39,904 nt of DNA from Bryobacteraceae bacterium. GTDB lineage: Bacteria > Acidobacteriota > Terriglobia > Bryobacterales > Bryobacteraceae. The translations under genes were made by a program, and so were the position numbers. The notes below the pieces were generated by a model. It was not told the DNA's origin, did no database searches, and saw nothing but the letters and a program-made list of their open reading frames with translations. Below are positions 1 through 12,650 of this stretch, piece after piece. Each line of letters starts with the position of its first letter. Position 1 is the first letter of the stretch. The DNA lies in contig JANXAE010000011.1 of NCBI GenBank assembly GCA_025062235.1, positions 1-39,904 on the forward strand. The letters run 5' to 3'.

Positions 1-320
1 CCGCTCGCATTGAGTCCCCAGAGCTTGCCCGTCTTGGCTTCCCGATAGATTACGAAGAGATCGCCGCCCATGCCGCAGCTCATGGGTTCGACCACGGCAA
101 GTACGGCATTCGCAGCGATCGCGGCATCCGCTGCGGATCCGCCCCGGGCCAGCACCTGCGCGCCCGCCTGCGAGGCCAAGGTTTGACTGGTGGCGACGAT
201 CCCGGCGCGCGAGATGACCATGGAGCGCGCCTGGCTGCGGTTCTGTGCTCGGAGCGTTGCGGCTGCCAGCGCGAGCAGAGAGAAGGCAACGAGCCGACGG
301 CCCCCTACCATGCTGCCCAT
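1..320 (-). CDS. ggt: Gamma-glutamyltransferase, N-terminal part (runs off the window)
   Basis: Partial gene; only the first ~106 residues are inside the window. Gamma-glutamyltransferases are periplasmic or secreted Ntn-hydrolases that cleave gamma-glutamyl bonds such as that of glutathione. Read on the minus strand from an ATG at 320, the protein starts with a hydrophobic signal peptide (LVAFSLLALAAATLRA). It then shows the family's N-terminal blocks: an ATSQTLASQAGAQVLARGG segment, GSAADAAIAANAVLAVVEP, and the glycine motif SCGMGGDLF followed by a Y-x-x-KTGK-LWGLNAS strand. The catalytic Thr lies outside. A GGGAG Shine-Dalgarno sits 5 nt before the ATG at 320, which favours it over the ATG at 311. 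The gene is divergent from the aldo/keto reductase. The family call is firm; the substrate is not known. Confidence 0.85.
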   Translation of the reverse strand, partial: MGSMVGGRRLVAFSLLALAAATLRAQNRSQARSMVISRAGIVATSQTLASQAGAQVLARGGSAADAAIAANAVLAVVEPMSCGMGGDLFVIYREAKTGKLWGLNAS

Positions 321-363
321 TCTATCTCCCGACCCGCCGTGCTATCGTTGGACGAGAGGGGCT

Positions 364-1212
364 ATGCAACGACGCGCTTTCCTGCAACTGGGACTGAACG
401 CAGCCGGCGCCGCGTTGCTCAAAGCGGCGCCCGAAGTCAAGCAAGCATCGGACCGCATCCTGCTGGGGCCGATGAAAGTTCCCGTGACCCGTTTGGCCAT
501 GGGCACGGGTACCCACGGCGTGGGCGGCAGTTCGAACCAGACGCGCAAGCTGGGCCTGGGCGGGCTGGCCGACTTGTTGGAAGCGGCGTGCGATCGGGGC
601 GTCCGCTTCTGGGATTCGGCCGACCAATACGGGACGCACCCGCACCTGCGCCACGCCCTGCGCCGCGTTCCCCGCGAGAAGGTGGCCATCCTGACCAAGA
701 CGCGGGCCTCCACGGCGGCCGAGATGCGCGCCGACCTGGACCGCTTCCGTCGCGAGCTCGGCACCGACTACATTGACATTCTCCTGCTGCACTGTATGAT
801 CGCCGCCGACTGGCCCGAGCGCATGAAGCCGGTAATGGAGGTCATCGCCGAGGCGCGCGAGCGCGGCATCGTGCGAACGCACGGGGTCTCCTGCCACAGC
901 CTCGAGGCGCTCTCGGCGGCGGCTGCCGATCCTTGGACGCAGGTCATTCTCGCGCGCATCAACCCGGCAGGCGTGGTCATGGACGGCCCTCCCGAGAAGA
1001 TCGTGCCGGTGTTGCGCACGGCCAAGGCCGCGGGCAAGGGGATCATCGGCATGAAGATTTTCGGCGTCGGCCGTTTGCGCTCGCGCGCCGACGAGTGCCT
1101 GCGTTATGCGCTGACGCTGGATTGCGTGGATTGCTTCACGATCGGCGTCGAGAGCCGCCAGGAGCTGGAGGACCTGGTGGCGCGCATCGGGCGGGCGGGC
1201 GCTGCGGGCTGA
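364..1212 (+). CDS. Aldo/keto reductase with twin-arginine-type leader
   Basis: 282 residues. A (beta/alpha)8 NAD(P)H-dependent oxidoreductase of the aldo/keto reductase family; the substrate cannot be told. The catalytic tetrad is visible: Asp84 (WDSADQYG), Tyr89, Lys112 (ILTKT) and His143 (LLLHCM). The C-terminal part has the ITSV-like cofactor segment (CFTIGVES). I chose the ATG at 364 because it gives a leader starting MQRRAFLQLG, a twin-arginine pattern followed by a hydrophobic stretch; an upstream in-frame ATG at 190 would run through the divergent ggt start. GAGAGGGG just upstream can serve as ribosome binding site. The protein is slightly shorter than the usual 300-330 residues. Tat export of an NAD(P)-dependent enzyme is odd but recurs in this genome (see the DegT, UroD-like and GH51 proteins). 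Confidence 0.85.
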   Translation: MQRRAFLQLGLNAAGAALLKAAPEVKQASDRILLGPMKVPVTRLAMGTGTHGVGGSSNQTRKLGLGGLADLLEAACDRGVRFWDSADQYGTHPHLRHALRRVPREKVAILTKTRASTAAEMRADLDRFRRELGTDYIDILLLHCMIAADWPERMKPVMEVIAEARERGIVRTHGVSCHSLEALSAAAADPWTQVILARINPAGVVMDGPPEKIVPVLRTAKAAGKGIIGMKIFGVGRLRSRADECLRYALTLDCVDCFTIGVESRQELEDLVARIGRAGAAG

Positions 1213-1246
1213 CGGCTGCGGTCGCGCCGGGGCATACTGGGAGTTC

Positions 1247-2203
1247 ATGAGACGGAGACAGTGGCTGATCCAATTCCCGGTGTGCCTTGCCGCGGCCGCC
1301 GCGTGCCGCCGGCGCAAGGCCCGCGTGATCGGGGTGATCGCACAGGGGCGCTCCCATCTGTTCTGGCAATCCATCCATGCCGGCGCCATCGCGGCGGCAC
1401 GCGAAGCAGGGGTCGAAGTGCTCTGGAACGCACCGACCTCGGAAACCGACTACGCGGGCCAGCTTCAGATCATGACTGCCATGATCAACCGACGGGTGGA
1501 CGCCATCGCCGTGGCGCCCATTGACAAGAAGGCCATGGTCGGAGTGGTCGAGCGCGCCATGCGCGAGGGCATCCCGGTCATCATCTACGACACCGGCGTG
1601 GACACCGAGCTGTTCGTTGCGCGCATCGCCACGGACAATTACGCCGGCGGGCGCCTGGCCGGCGAGCGTGTGGGGCAGATCCTGGGTGGCAAGGGAAAGG
1701 TCCTGATGGTGGCTTGCCAGCCCGGGGCGGCTTCCACGTTGGCCCGCGAGCAGGGCTTCGAAGACGTGCTGCGCGAGAAGTTCCCCGCGATCCGCATCGC
1801 CGACAAGCGCTTCGGGATGTCCGATTTCGCCAAGTCACTCGCCGTCGCAGAAAACATGCTCACCGCCCATCCGGACGCCGACGGCATGTTCGCTTCCAAC
1901 GAGACCGGCTCGGTGGGCGCGGCGCAGGCGCTCAAGGCGCGCCAGAGCAAGACCAAACTGGTGGGCTTCGACTGGAGCCCATCGCTGCTGGAGGACCTGA
2001 AATCGGGCGTCATTGATTCGCTCGTCGTGCAGGATCCCTTCCGCATGGGCTACGAGGCGGTCAAGGCCGCAGTGCTCAAGCTCAACGGCGGAACGCCGGA
2101 GAGGATCCGCAACTTGCCCGCCCGCCTGGTCACCCGCGAGAATCTGAACGACCCCGACGTGCAGCGGCAACTCAACCCGGACCTCAAGAAGTACCTGGAC
2201 TGA
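1247..2203 (+). CDS. Periplasmic sugar-binding protein (Peripla_BP_4 type, ribose/xylose class)
   Basis: 318 residues. Substrate-binding component of the ribose/galactose/xylose class of ABC importers. After a leader (MRRRQWLIQF...AAAAAC, possibly a lipoprotein with Cys at ~20, though the lipobox is imperfect), the two-lobed fold is evident: RVIGVIAQGRSHLFWQSIHAG, the DAIAVAPIDKKAM strand, GIPVIIYDTGVD, TDNYAGGRLAGE, GKGKVLMVA, MFASNETGSVGAAQAL and KLVGFDWSP. These are the standard order of blocks in the family. No permease or ATPase is next to it, so it either works with a transporter encoded elsewhere or acts as a sensor. GGGAG lies close to the ATG, and a CATACT (1233-1238) gives a possible -10. 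The sugar cannot be inferred. Confidence 0.85.
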   Translation: MRRRQWLIQFPVCLAAAAACRRRKARVIGVIAQGRSHLFWQSIHAGAIAAAREAGVEVLWNAPTSETDYAGQLQIMTAMINRRVDAIAVAPIDKKAMVGVVERAMREGIPVIIYDTGVDTELFVARIATDNYAGGRLAGERVGQILGGKGKVLMVACQPGAASTLAREQGFEDVLREKFPAIRIADKRFGMSDFAKSLAVAENMLTAHPDADGMFASNETGSVGAAQALKARQSKTKLVGFDWSPSLLEDLKSGVIDSLVVQDPFRMGYEAVKAAVLKLNGGTPERIRNLPARLVTRENLNDPDVQRQLNPDLKKYLD

Positions 2204-2232
2204 AGACCGCGTCCGCTTCCATAATGGAAGCG
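2196..2232 (+). promoter_or_regulatory. Candidate promoter with 19-bp palindromic operator before the DinB-like gene
   Basis: A perfect palindrome with 9-bp arms around one central A occupies 2214-2232 (CGCTTCCAT-A-ATGGAAGCG). It overlaps a -10-like CATAAT at 2220-2225, which has a TGGACT at 2196-2201 as a possible -35 at 18-bp spacing. A dyad sitting on a -10 element is what a repressor operator would look like. No T-run follows, so it is less likely to be a terminator for the upstream binding-protein gene. Downstream lies AAAGGAG and the DinB start at 2255. The palindrome is directly visible; operator function is inferred. Confidence 0.45.
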
Positions 2233-2254
2233 ACCGCGGAAAGGAGATCATCCG

Positions 2255-2764
2255 ATGCAGCCTGCTGAAGCGCGTCTGTTGCTGAGCGTTCTTGTGCCTC
2301 AACTGAAGGAAGAGATCGCCACCACGCACAAGGTGCTCGCGGCGGTGCCGCCCGGGAAAGAAGACTATAGGCCTCATCCCAGCTCGAAGAGCGCTCTCGA
2401 GCTGGCATGGCACCTGGCCTCGTCCGACTGGTGGTTTCTCGACTGCATCGTCAGGGGCGAGTTCCAGGCCGGCGAGAGTGGCATTCCCAATGAAATCCGC
2501 AGCGCAGCGGATGTGCTTGCCTGGTACGACCGGAACGTGCCGCCGATGCTCGAGCGGCTGGAAAACCTGACCGATGAGGAGCTCACCCGGCCAGTGCCTT
2601 TCTTCGGACTCATGACCTGGCCGGCGGTCCGCTACCTTCTGATCATGATGCTGCACGCGGTCCATCACCGCGGCCAGCTCTCCAGCTACCTGCGGCCCAT
2701 GGGCGGCAAGGTTCCTGCCATCTATGGCGGGAGCGCCGACGAGCCGATGCAACCGCCAGCCTGA
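2255..2764 (+). CDS. DinB-family four-helix metal-binding protein
   Basis: 169 residues. Member of the DinB/YfiT superfamily, whose members are metal-dependent four-helix-bundle enzymes, among them mycothiol- or bacillithiol-dependent transferases and hydrolases; most are of unknown function. The three expected histidine ligands are present: His53 in the AWHLASSDWWFL helix, and His134 and His138 in the MLHAVHHRGQLSSYLRPMG motif near the end, with the typical RGQL ending. Length fits the family. The start is well fixed by AAAGGAG 8-9 nt before the ATG. The gene has its own candidate promoter and palindrome and is convergent with the LysR gene, with a shared hairpin over both stops. The thiol or substrate is unknown. 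Confidence 0.85.
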   Translation: MQPAEARLLLSVLVPQLKEEIATTHKVLAAVPPGKEDYRPHPSSKSALELAWHLASSDWWFLDCIVRGEFQAGESGIPNEIRSAADVLAWYDRNVPPMLERLENLTDEELTRPVPFFGLMTWPAVRYLLIMMLHAVHHRGQLSSYLRPMGGKVPAIYGGSADEPMQPPA

Positions 2765-2782
2765 GCCGGCGGCCTCAGGCTG
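2757..2782. terminator. Hairpin over the convergent DinB / LysR stops
   Basis: CAGCCTGAG (2757-2765) and CTCAGGCTG (2774-2782) form a perfect 9-bp stem with an 8-nt GC-rich loop. The hairpin spans the stop codons of both convergent genes. No T-tract follows on either strand, so if it terminates transcription it is not a classic intrinsic terminator. It may instead protect the 3' ends of the two messages. Confidence 0.4.
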
Positions 2783-3662
2783 CCTCGCGCCTGGCTTCCA
2801 ACAGATCGAGAAAGGCCTGCGTCGCGGGGCTGAATTTCTTCCTGCGCAGGTGGATGATGCCCAGTGGCCGGACAGGTGCGGGCTCCAACCGTATCGCCAC
2901 CAGCCGTCCCTGTCGCACTTCCTCCTGAAGCATCGGCCAGGGCAGGATGCTGACGCCGGCGCCAGCTGCCACCGCCTCTTTCACAGCGGGGATGTTGTCG
3001 AAGTGCAGCACCACCCGGACCTCCACGGCGTGTTCGCGGAGGAACTGGTCAATGTGTCGGCGAATGGGCAGATCCTCGTCAAACGTCACGAAACTTGCCC
3101 CCTGCAAGTCGGCAGGCCGGAGGGCGGGCCTGGCGGCCAGAGCGTGCCAAGGCACCGCAGCCACGACCATCCGCTCCTGCCGCCATGGCCGCGCCACGAT
3201 CTGGCGTGTGCTTTCGGCGTAGCTCACTAATCCCAGATCGGCGCGTCCGCTCTCGACGGCCTCGTAGACCTTCTCCGGCCTGAGGTATTCGACTTCGAGC
3301 GAGGCCCCGGGGAACCGGCGGGCAAAATCCTCGCGCAGGCTGGCCATCTCCGATAGAGCCACAGAATAGATCGCCGCCACCCGCACGACGCCCTCGACGG
3401 TCCCCTTCAACTGCTGAAGCGCTGCGGCGAACTCTTCCTGGCGCCTGACGACGTCCCGGCAGAACTCGTAATAAAGGCGGCCGGCCGGGGTCAAGACGAT
3501 AGGCCGGTGGGAGCGGTCGAGCAAGGCCACGCCCAAACGCCTCTCCAACTCCTGGACGTGTTGCGTGGCGGCGGATTGGCTGACGCCATTCAAAGCAGCG
3601 GCGCGACTGAGGCTCCGGGTGTGGGCAATGTCGAGGAACAGTCGGAGGTGGGCGAGGTCCAC
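2775..3662 (-). CDS. LysR-family regulator, probably of glutamate synthase (GltC-like)
   Basis: 295 residues, GTG start at 3662. The N-terminal winged helix-turn-helix is clear (residues ~1-60: SLSRAAALNGVSQSAATQHV, then LERRLGVALLDR). A LysR substrate-binding domain follows, with the usual strands (VRVAAIYSV, DLGLVSY, VAAVPWHALAAR, FDNIPAVKEAVAAGAGVSILPW). The gene is divergent from gltB with a 109-bp AT-rich gap between the starts. The gap contains a T-N11-A dyad (3685-3699) and the gltB promoter. In Bacillus subtilis the LysR protein GltC sits in the same arrangement and activates gltAB, so control of the neighbouring glutamate synthase is the natural inference. The effector is unknown. 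A CysB/YeiE-like role cannot be excluded by sequence alone. Confidence 0.85.
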   Translation of the reverse strand: MDLAHLRLFLDIAHTRSLSRAAALNGVSQSAATQHVQELERRLGVALLDRSHRPIVLTPAGRLYYEFCRDVVRRQEEFAAALQQLKGTVEGVVRVAAIYSVALSEMASLREDFARRFPGASLEVEYLRPEKVYEAVESGRADLGLVSYAESTRQIVARPWRQERMVVAAVPWHALAARPALRPADLQGASFVTFDEDLPIRRHIDQFLREHAVEVRVVLHFDNIPAVKEAVAAGAGVSILPWPMLQEEVRQGRLVAIRLEPAPVRPLGIIHLRRKKFSPATQAFLDLLEARREAA

Positions 3663-3677
3663 GGTGACGATCGTAAC

Positions 3678-3743
3678 ATCAGTTTTGCTTATCTTGCAAG
3701 CGCTAAAATTCTGATTGACTAATTTTAGGGCGGGTGGTATCCT
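3678..3743 (+). promoter_or_regulatory. gltB promoter and LysR-type operator region
   Basis: TTGACT (3715-3720) and TATCCT (3738-3743) are separated by exactly 17 bp, a good sigma-70-type promoter firing toward gltB, with a predicted start near 3750. Just upstream, TTGC-N7-GCAA (3685-3699) is a LysR-type T-N11-A dyad, and a wider ATCAG (3678-3682) / CTGAT (3711-3715) inverted pair brackets it and touches the -35. This layout, an activator site abutting the -35 of the divergent target, is typical of LysR regulation. On the minus strand TTGCAA (3699-3694) with TACGAT 18 bp later could be the weaker promoter of the LysR gene itself, so the dyad would also allow autoregulation. Confidence 0.6.
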
Positions 3744-3771
3744 CGTAGTTAAACCCGGCCAGGTGAAGCCA

Positions 3772-8329
<4,558 letters not shown>

Positions 8330-8337
<8 letters not shown>

Positions 8338-9757
8338 GCCGACGGGCTTCCTGGAATATGCGCGCGAGTCGCCGGAGCGGCGGCCGGTAGCCGAGCGCGT
8401 GCGCGACTGGTTCGAAATCGAGCTTCCCTTCCCGGAGGAGCGCCTGCGTCCGCAGGCCGCGCGCTGCATGGATTGCGGCGTGCCCTTCTGCCACAGCGGC
8501 TGTCCGCTCGAGAACCTCATCCCGGACTGGAACGACATGGCCTGGCACGGACGGTGGCGCGAGGCCGTGCGCCTCCTGCACGCGACCAACAACTTCCCGG
8601 AGATCACCGGACGCGTCTGCCCCGCGCCGTGCGAGGCTTCCTGCGTGCTCGCCATCGACCAGCCCGCGGTTACCATCAAGCAAATCGAAAAATTCATCGC
8701 CGAAAGGGCCTGGCGCGAAGGCTGGGTGCAGCCCTTGCCGCCCCCCGTGCGGACGGGCAAGCGAGTGGCTGTCGTGGGGTCGGGGCCGGCCGGCCTTGCG
8801 GCCGCACAGCAACTCAACCGCGCCGGGCACACGGTCGAGGTCTTCGAGAAAGCGGACCGAATCGGCGGCTTGTTGCGTTACGGCATCCCGGATTTCAAGC
8901 TCGAAAAGCACATCTTGGACCGCAGGCTCGAGCAACTGATGGCCGAGGGCGTCATCTTCCACACACGCGCCTGCGTGGGCGGCAACGTTCCCGTCGAGGA
9001 CCTGCGACGCCAATTCGACGCCATCCTGCTGGCGGGCGGCGCCGAGCAGCCCCGTGACCTGCGCGTTCCCGGCCGGAACTTGCGCGGCGTGCACTTCGCC
9101 ATGGATTTTCTCACCCAACAGAACCGGCGCAACGCCGGGGATTGGATTGATCCGGCCGAGGAGATCCTAGCCACGGGCAAGCGCGTGGCGATCGTCGGAG
9201 GCGGCGACACCGGGGCCGACTGCCTGGGCACCTGCCACCGCCAGCAGGCTCACTCGGTCGTGCAGCTCGAGATCCTACCCGAGCCCCCGCGCGAGCGGGC
9301 GCCAGAGACCCCCTGGCCCATGTGGCCGCGCCAGTTGCGCGTCGAGAGCTCGCACGAAGAGGGGGGCGAGAGACTCTGGTCGGTGGCCACGCTCGAGCTG
9401 CTCGGCGACGAGCTTGGACGCGTGCGTGCACTGCGTGCCGTGCGCGTGGGGCCGCCGCCTTCCTTCGCCCCGGTCCCGGGCAGCGAGTTCGTGCTCGAAT
9501 GCGAGCTGGTCCTGCTGGCCATGGGATTCACCGGGCCGCGGCGCGAGGGCTTGATCGAGCAGCTCGGCCTCGAGCTGGACGAGCGCGGCAACGTGCGCAC
9601 GGATGGTCGCTATATGACCTCCGTCGAGGGTGTCTTCGCGGCCGGCGACATGCGGCGCGGCCAGTCGCTGGTGGTCTGGGCCATCCGCGAGGGTCGCGAT
9701 GCCGCTCGCGCCATAAACGCCTGGCTCGGCCAGTGCGAGGGCCGGCCTACCGGATGA
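8330..9757 (+). CDS. gltD: Glutamate synthase small subunit
   Basis: 475 residues, GTG start. Takes electrons from NADPH through FAD and two 4Fe-4S clusters to GltB. The N-terminal Fe-S domain has [15 protein letters not shown] and a second group CPAPCEASC. An FAD-binding [13 protein letters not shown] motif lies near residue 150, followed by the [15 protein letters not shown] signature, and an NADPH-binding [13 protein letters not shown] near residue 287. The C-terminal FAD block is [19 protein letters not shown]. All cofactor residues appear intact. The GTG overlaps the gltB stop by 8 nt and GGGAGG lies 6 nt upstream, so the two subunits are translationally coupled. The 3' end overlaps the convergent response regulator gene by 11 bp. 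Confidence 0.96.
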
Positions 9758-10397
9758 TGCCCTTGCGAACGGCGTAGAGCACGATCTCGGCCGTGTTGTG
9801 CAGGTTCAGCTTCTGCATGATGTGCGTGCGGTGGGTCTCGACCGTGTAAGGACTGAGGTTGAGCAGCGTGGCGACTTCCTTGTTGCTCTTGCCTTCGGCG
9901 AGCAGTTGCAGGATCTCCTTTTCGCGGTCGGTGAGCAGGTCGTAGGAATCCTTGAGGCCGCGCTGCTGCAAGTACCGCATGTAGTCCTCCAGGAGCTTCT
10001 CCGAGATCACGGGGCTGAAGAACGGCTTTCCCTGCGCGGCGACCTGCACGGCGCGCACGAGGTCCTCCTCGGCGGAGTCCTTGAGCAAGTAACCCTTGGC
10101 GCCCGCAGTGAGGGCGCGCAGCAGGTAGGACTCGTCCGAGTGCACGCTGAGCATGACGACGTGGATTTGCGGGTTCTGCTTGACGATCTGGGCGGCGGCC
10201 TCGATGCCGTTCAACTGCGGCATTCCGATATCCATGACCACGACGTGAGGCTTGAGCTCGGCCGCCAGACGCACGGCTTCGCGGCCGTCGGAGGCCTCGC
10301 CCACGACTTCCATGCCCGGTTGGCGCTCCAGCAGGAAGCGGAGCCCCTTGCGAACTACGGCATGATCGTCAGCCAGCAGGATACGAATCTTGCTCAT
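9747..10397 (-). CDS. NarL/FixJ-family response regulator
   Basis: 216 residues. DNA-binding response regulator acting with the histidine kinase just upstream. The receiver domain shows the acidic pair ADDH near residues 9-12, the phosphoacceptor Asp56 (VVVMDIGMP) and the conserved Lys in KGYLLKDS. A LuxR-type helix-turn-helix fills the C-terminus ([20 protein letters not shown], then a [13 protein letters not shown] recognition helix). The ATG at 10397 lies inside the kinase reading frame, giving a 29-nt overlap and tight coupling. The target genes are unknown. The pair lies between glutamate synthase and the solute module, but no binding site was identified to link it to either. Confidence 0.93.
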   Translation of the reverse strand: MSKIRILLADDHAVVRKGLRFLLERQPGMEVVGEASDGREAVRLAAELKPHVVVMDIGMPQLNGIEAAAQIVKQNPQIHVVMLSVHSDESYLLRALTAGAKGYLLKDSAEEDLVRAVQVAAQGKPFFSPVISEKLLEDYMRYLQQRGLKDSYDLLTDREKEILQLLAEGKSNKEVATLLNLSPYTVETHRTHIMQKLNLHNTAEIVLYAVRKGIIR

Positions 10398-11739
10398 GGG
10401 TCACCTCACCGGTGCGCAGGGGGACTTCGGCCGTCAACAGCGTGCCCCGGCCCGGCTGCGAGAGGATGTGAACGCGCCCGCCCAGCTCGCGCACGCGCTC
10501 CTGGATTCCCAGCAGCCCAAGCCCGCGGCCGGCGGCTTGCGCAGGATCGAAACCGACGCCGTCGTCTTGGACGGTGACGATGATGGAGTCCTCCCGCCCG
10601 TGGATGGTGACGCGGATGTCACGGGCCTGCGCGTGCCGGGCGCAGTTGGTCAGGGCCTCCTGGACGATTCGGTAGACGCAGGTCCGCTGACGGTCGGGCA
10701 GGTTGTCCAGCGCCCCGTCGAGTTCGACGCTCACCGGCACGCCGAAACGGCGCGAGAATTCCCTGGCCTGCCATTCGACGGCGGGCCCCAGTCCGAGATC
10801 GTCCAACATGGAGGGCCGCAGGCCCATGGCCAGATCGCGCACCGTGCGCAGCGCGTTCTCTGAAAGGCGCCTGGCCTCTTCGGCTCGCTCGCGGAACTGC
10901 TCGGCAGGCGCGTCGCGCAGTTGCTCCAGGTTGCGAACCTCCATGCGCAGTGCGGTGAGCATCTGCCCTACTTCGTCGTGCAGCTCGCGCGATATCGCCC
11001 GGCGTTCCTCCTCCTGGGCGCGAACCAGTTCCTGCGAAAGCCGACGCAACTCCTGCTCGGCCTGTTCGGCACGGCGCCACTCGCGCTCGGTGCGCTGTTC
11101 GAGGGCGTGGATGCGGCGGATGCTTACGGCGGACACGATCAGCCCCAGCAGCAGCGTGGCCGCCAGCATGCGGCCCAACTGTTTCGGCAGCTCGGCCTGT
11201 TTGCGGTCGATCTCCTCGCGCTGCTCTTTCAGGTTGGCCAGGTTGAGCTGTCGCAGCTCGCGGGCCAGCGCCAGCACGGCGTTGCGGCGCGGCAAAACCT
11301 GCTGGCGGAGGAAGACCGCGCTGAAGGCCAGCTTCTCGCGCGGAGTCCATTCGAACAGCGGGTCGAGCGAATCCCAATAGCGATCCAGCTCCTCGCGCAG
11401 CCGCTCGAGCGTGGGGGCGTCCTCCGGTCCCAGCATGCCGCGCAGGGCGTCCAACTCCTTGCCCATCGAGGTTCGCAGTTCGAGCAACTGCTGGCGGTAC
11501 ATTCCTGCGGTCAGATGCGAGGGATCGAGAAGGTAGTCCCGCACCAGCACGCCGGAAAGGTGGACTTCGGTCCTCAGCTCGTTCAGCGTGGTCGAGCTGC
11601 GCTCGTAGCTGTCGTACAGCGAGCCGATCTGCGAATAGATCTGACGGGTGGTGCGCAGCATGGCCAGTCCGGAAAGGGTGATCAACACCAGCAGGGTGCC
11701 GAAGCCGATGGCGAGGACGGGACCGGTGCGGCTTCTCAT
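10369..11739 (-). CDS. NarX-type membrane sensor histidine kinase
   Basis: 456 residues. N-terminal membrane helix at ~8-29, a long alpha-helical extracytoplasmic sensor (~30-185, resembling CHASE3 or four-helix-bundle sensors), a second helix at ~188-207, and a coiled stretch rich in Glu and Arg. A HisKA_3 dimerisation domain follows with the phospho-accepting His254 in SRELHDEVGQ. The HATPase domain has the N-box (ALTNCARHA), the G1 box (DDGVGFDP) and the G2 box (GRGLGLLGIQER). This domain order is that of the NarX/DegS/LiaS group. AAGGAG sits 7 nt before the ATG. The stop lies inside the response regulator gene. The helical sensor hints at a small ligand or membrane stress; the signal is unknown. 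Confidence 0.92.
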   Translation of the reverse strand: MRSRTGPVLAIGFGTLLVLITLSGLAMLRTTRQIYSQIGSLYDSYERSSTTLNELRTEVHLSGVLVRDYLLDPSHLTAGMYRQQLLELRTSMGKELDALRGMLGPEDAPTLERLREELDRYWDSLDPLFEWTPREKLAFSAVFLRQQVLPRRNAVLALARELRQLNLANLKEQREEIDRKQAELPKQLGRMLAATLLLGLIVSAVSIRRIHALEQRTEREWRRAEQAEQELRRLSQELVRAQEEERRAISRELHDEVGQMLTALRMEVRNLEQLRDAPAEQFRERAEEARRLSENALRTVRDLAMGLRPSMLDDLGLGPAVEWQAREFSRRFGVPVSVELDGALDNLPDRQRTCVYRIVQEALTNCARHAQARDIRVTIHGREDSIIVTVQDDGVGFDPAQAAGRGLGLLGIQERVRELGGRVHILSQPGRGTLLTAEVPLRTGEVTHEQDSYPAG

Positions 11740-11828
11740 GCGCTGGCTCCTTGGCTACTCCCATTTTCCCCCTGGCCTCCCGGCGCGCAGGGATGGCGTC
11801 GGCGGCCTGCCGGCCCTAGGCTGAAGCT

Positions 11829-12650
11829 GTGCTCGTGGTCTTTTCCGATCTCGACGGGACGCTGCTCGACGCTGAGGGTTACGATTTCGGCCCTGCCGCT
11901 CCCGCGCTGGAAGCACTGGCGCGCCGGGGGATTCCCATCGTGTTGGTGAGCAGCAAGACGCGCCGCGAGATCGAGTACTGGCGCCGCCGACTCTCCAACG
12001 GACACCCCTTCGTGGTCGAGAACGGTGGCGCGATCTATGTGCCGGAGGGTTACTTCCCGTTCGCGCTGGAGCGGGCGGTCCGGCGCGACGGCTACGAAGT
12101 GCTCGAGCTGGGCCGCCCCCATGCGGAACTGGTGCGGGCGCTCGACGAGGCTGCGCGCGAGACGCGGACACCCGTCCTCGCCTTTCATCGCATGACGATC
12201 GGCGAGATCCGTCGCCGGACCCGCCTGCCGCCCGCCCTGGCGCGGCTGGCCAGGCAGCGCGAATACGACGAGCCGTTCCAGCTCCCCGCTCGCGCGCCGG
12301 CGGATCCGCTGCTCAGGGCCCTCGAGCGCCGCGGCCTGCGGTGGACGCGGGGCGGCGGTTTCTATCATGTGACAGGCCACGGGGGCAAAGCTCCTGCCGT
12401 CGAGATCCTGGTGAGCGCCTATCGCCGGGCCTGCGGGAGGATCCGCACCATCGGTCTGGGCGATGCATGGAACGATCTCGAATACCTGCGGCTGATGGAC
12501 ATTCCCATCGTGGTAGCCGGTCCTGCGGCGCACTCCATGCGGAGCGCGCTTCCTCGCGCCCGTCTCACGGAGCCGCCGGGCCCCGCTGGATGGAGCCGGG
12601 GCGTGCTGGAAGCGCTCGCTTCGCACGGCCCTTCAGAGGTGGTTCCATAG
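11829..12650 (+). CDS. HAD phosphatase of the mannosyl/glucosyl-3-phosphoglycerate phosphatase family
   Basis: 273 residues, GTG start. MPGP-family HAD enzymes remove the phosphate from mannosyl-3- or glucosyl-3-phosphoglycerate, giving the compatible solutes mannosylglycerate or glucosylglycerate. Motif I is SDLDGTLLD (nucleophile Asp7, acid/base Asp9), motif II VLVSSKTRREIEYW, then FVVENGGAIYVPEGYF, which is highly characteristic of MpgP/YedP. Motif IV is GLGDAWNDLEYL. A likely glucosyl-3-phosphoglycerate synthase lies nearby on the other strand, so it probably dephosphorylates that product. It is divergent from the kinase gene, and its 3' end overlaps the convergent membrane-protein gene by 18 bp. 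Which sugar it prefers cannot be read from sequence. Confidence 0.85.
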   Translation: MLVVFSDLDGTLLDAEGYDFGPAAPALEALARRGIPIVLVSSKTRREIEYWRRRLSNGHPFVVENGGAIYVPEGYFPFALERAVRRDGYEVLELGRPHAELVRALDEAARETRTPVLAFHRMTIGEIRRRTRLPPALARLARQREYDEPFQLPARAPADPLLRALERRGLRWTRGGGFYHVTGHGGKAPAVEILVSAYRRACGRIRTIGLGDAWNDLEYLRLMDIPIVVAGPAAHSMRSALPRARLTEPPGPAGWSRGVLEALASHGPSEVVP

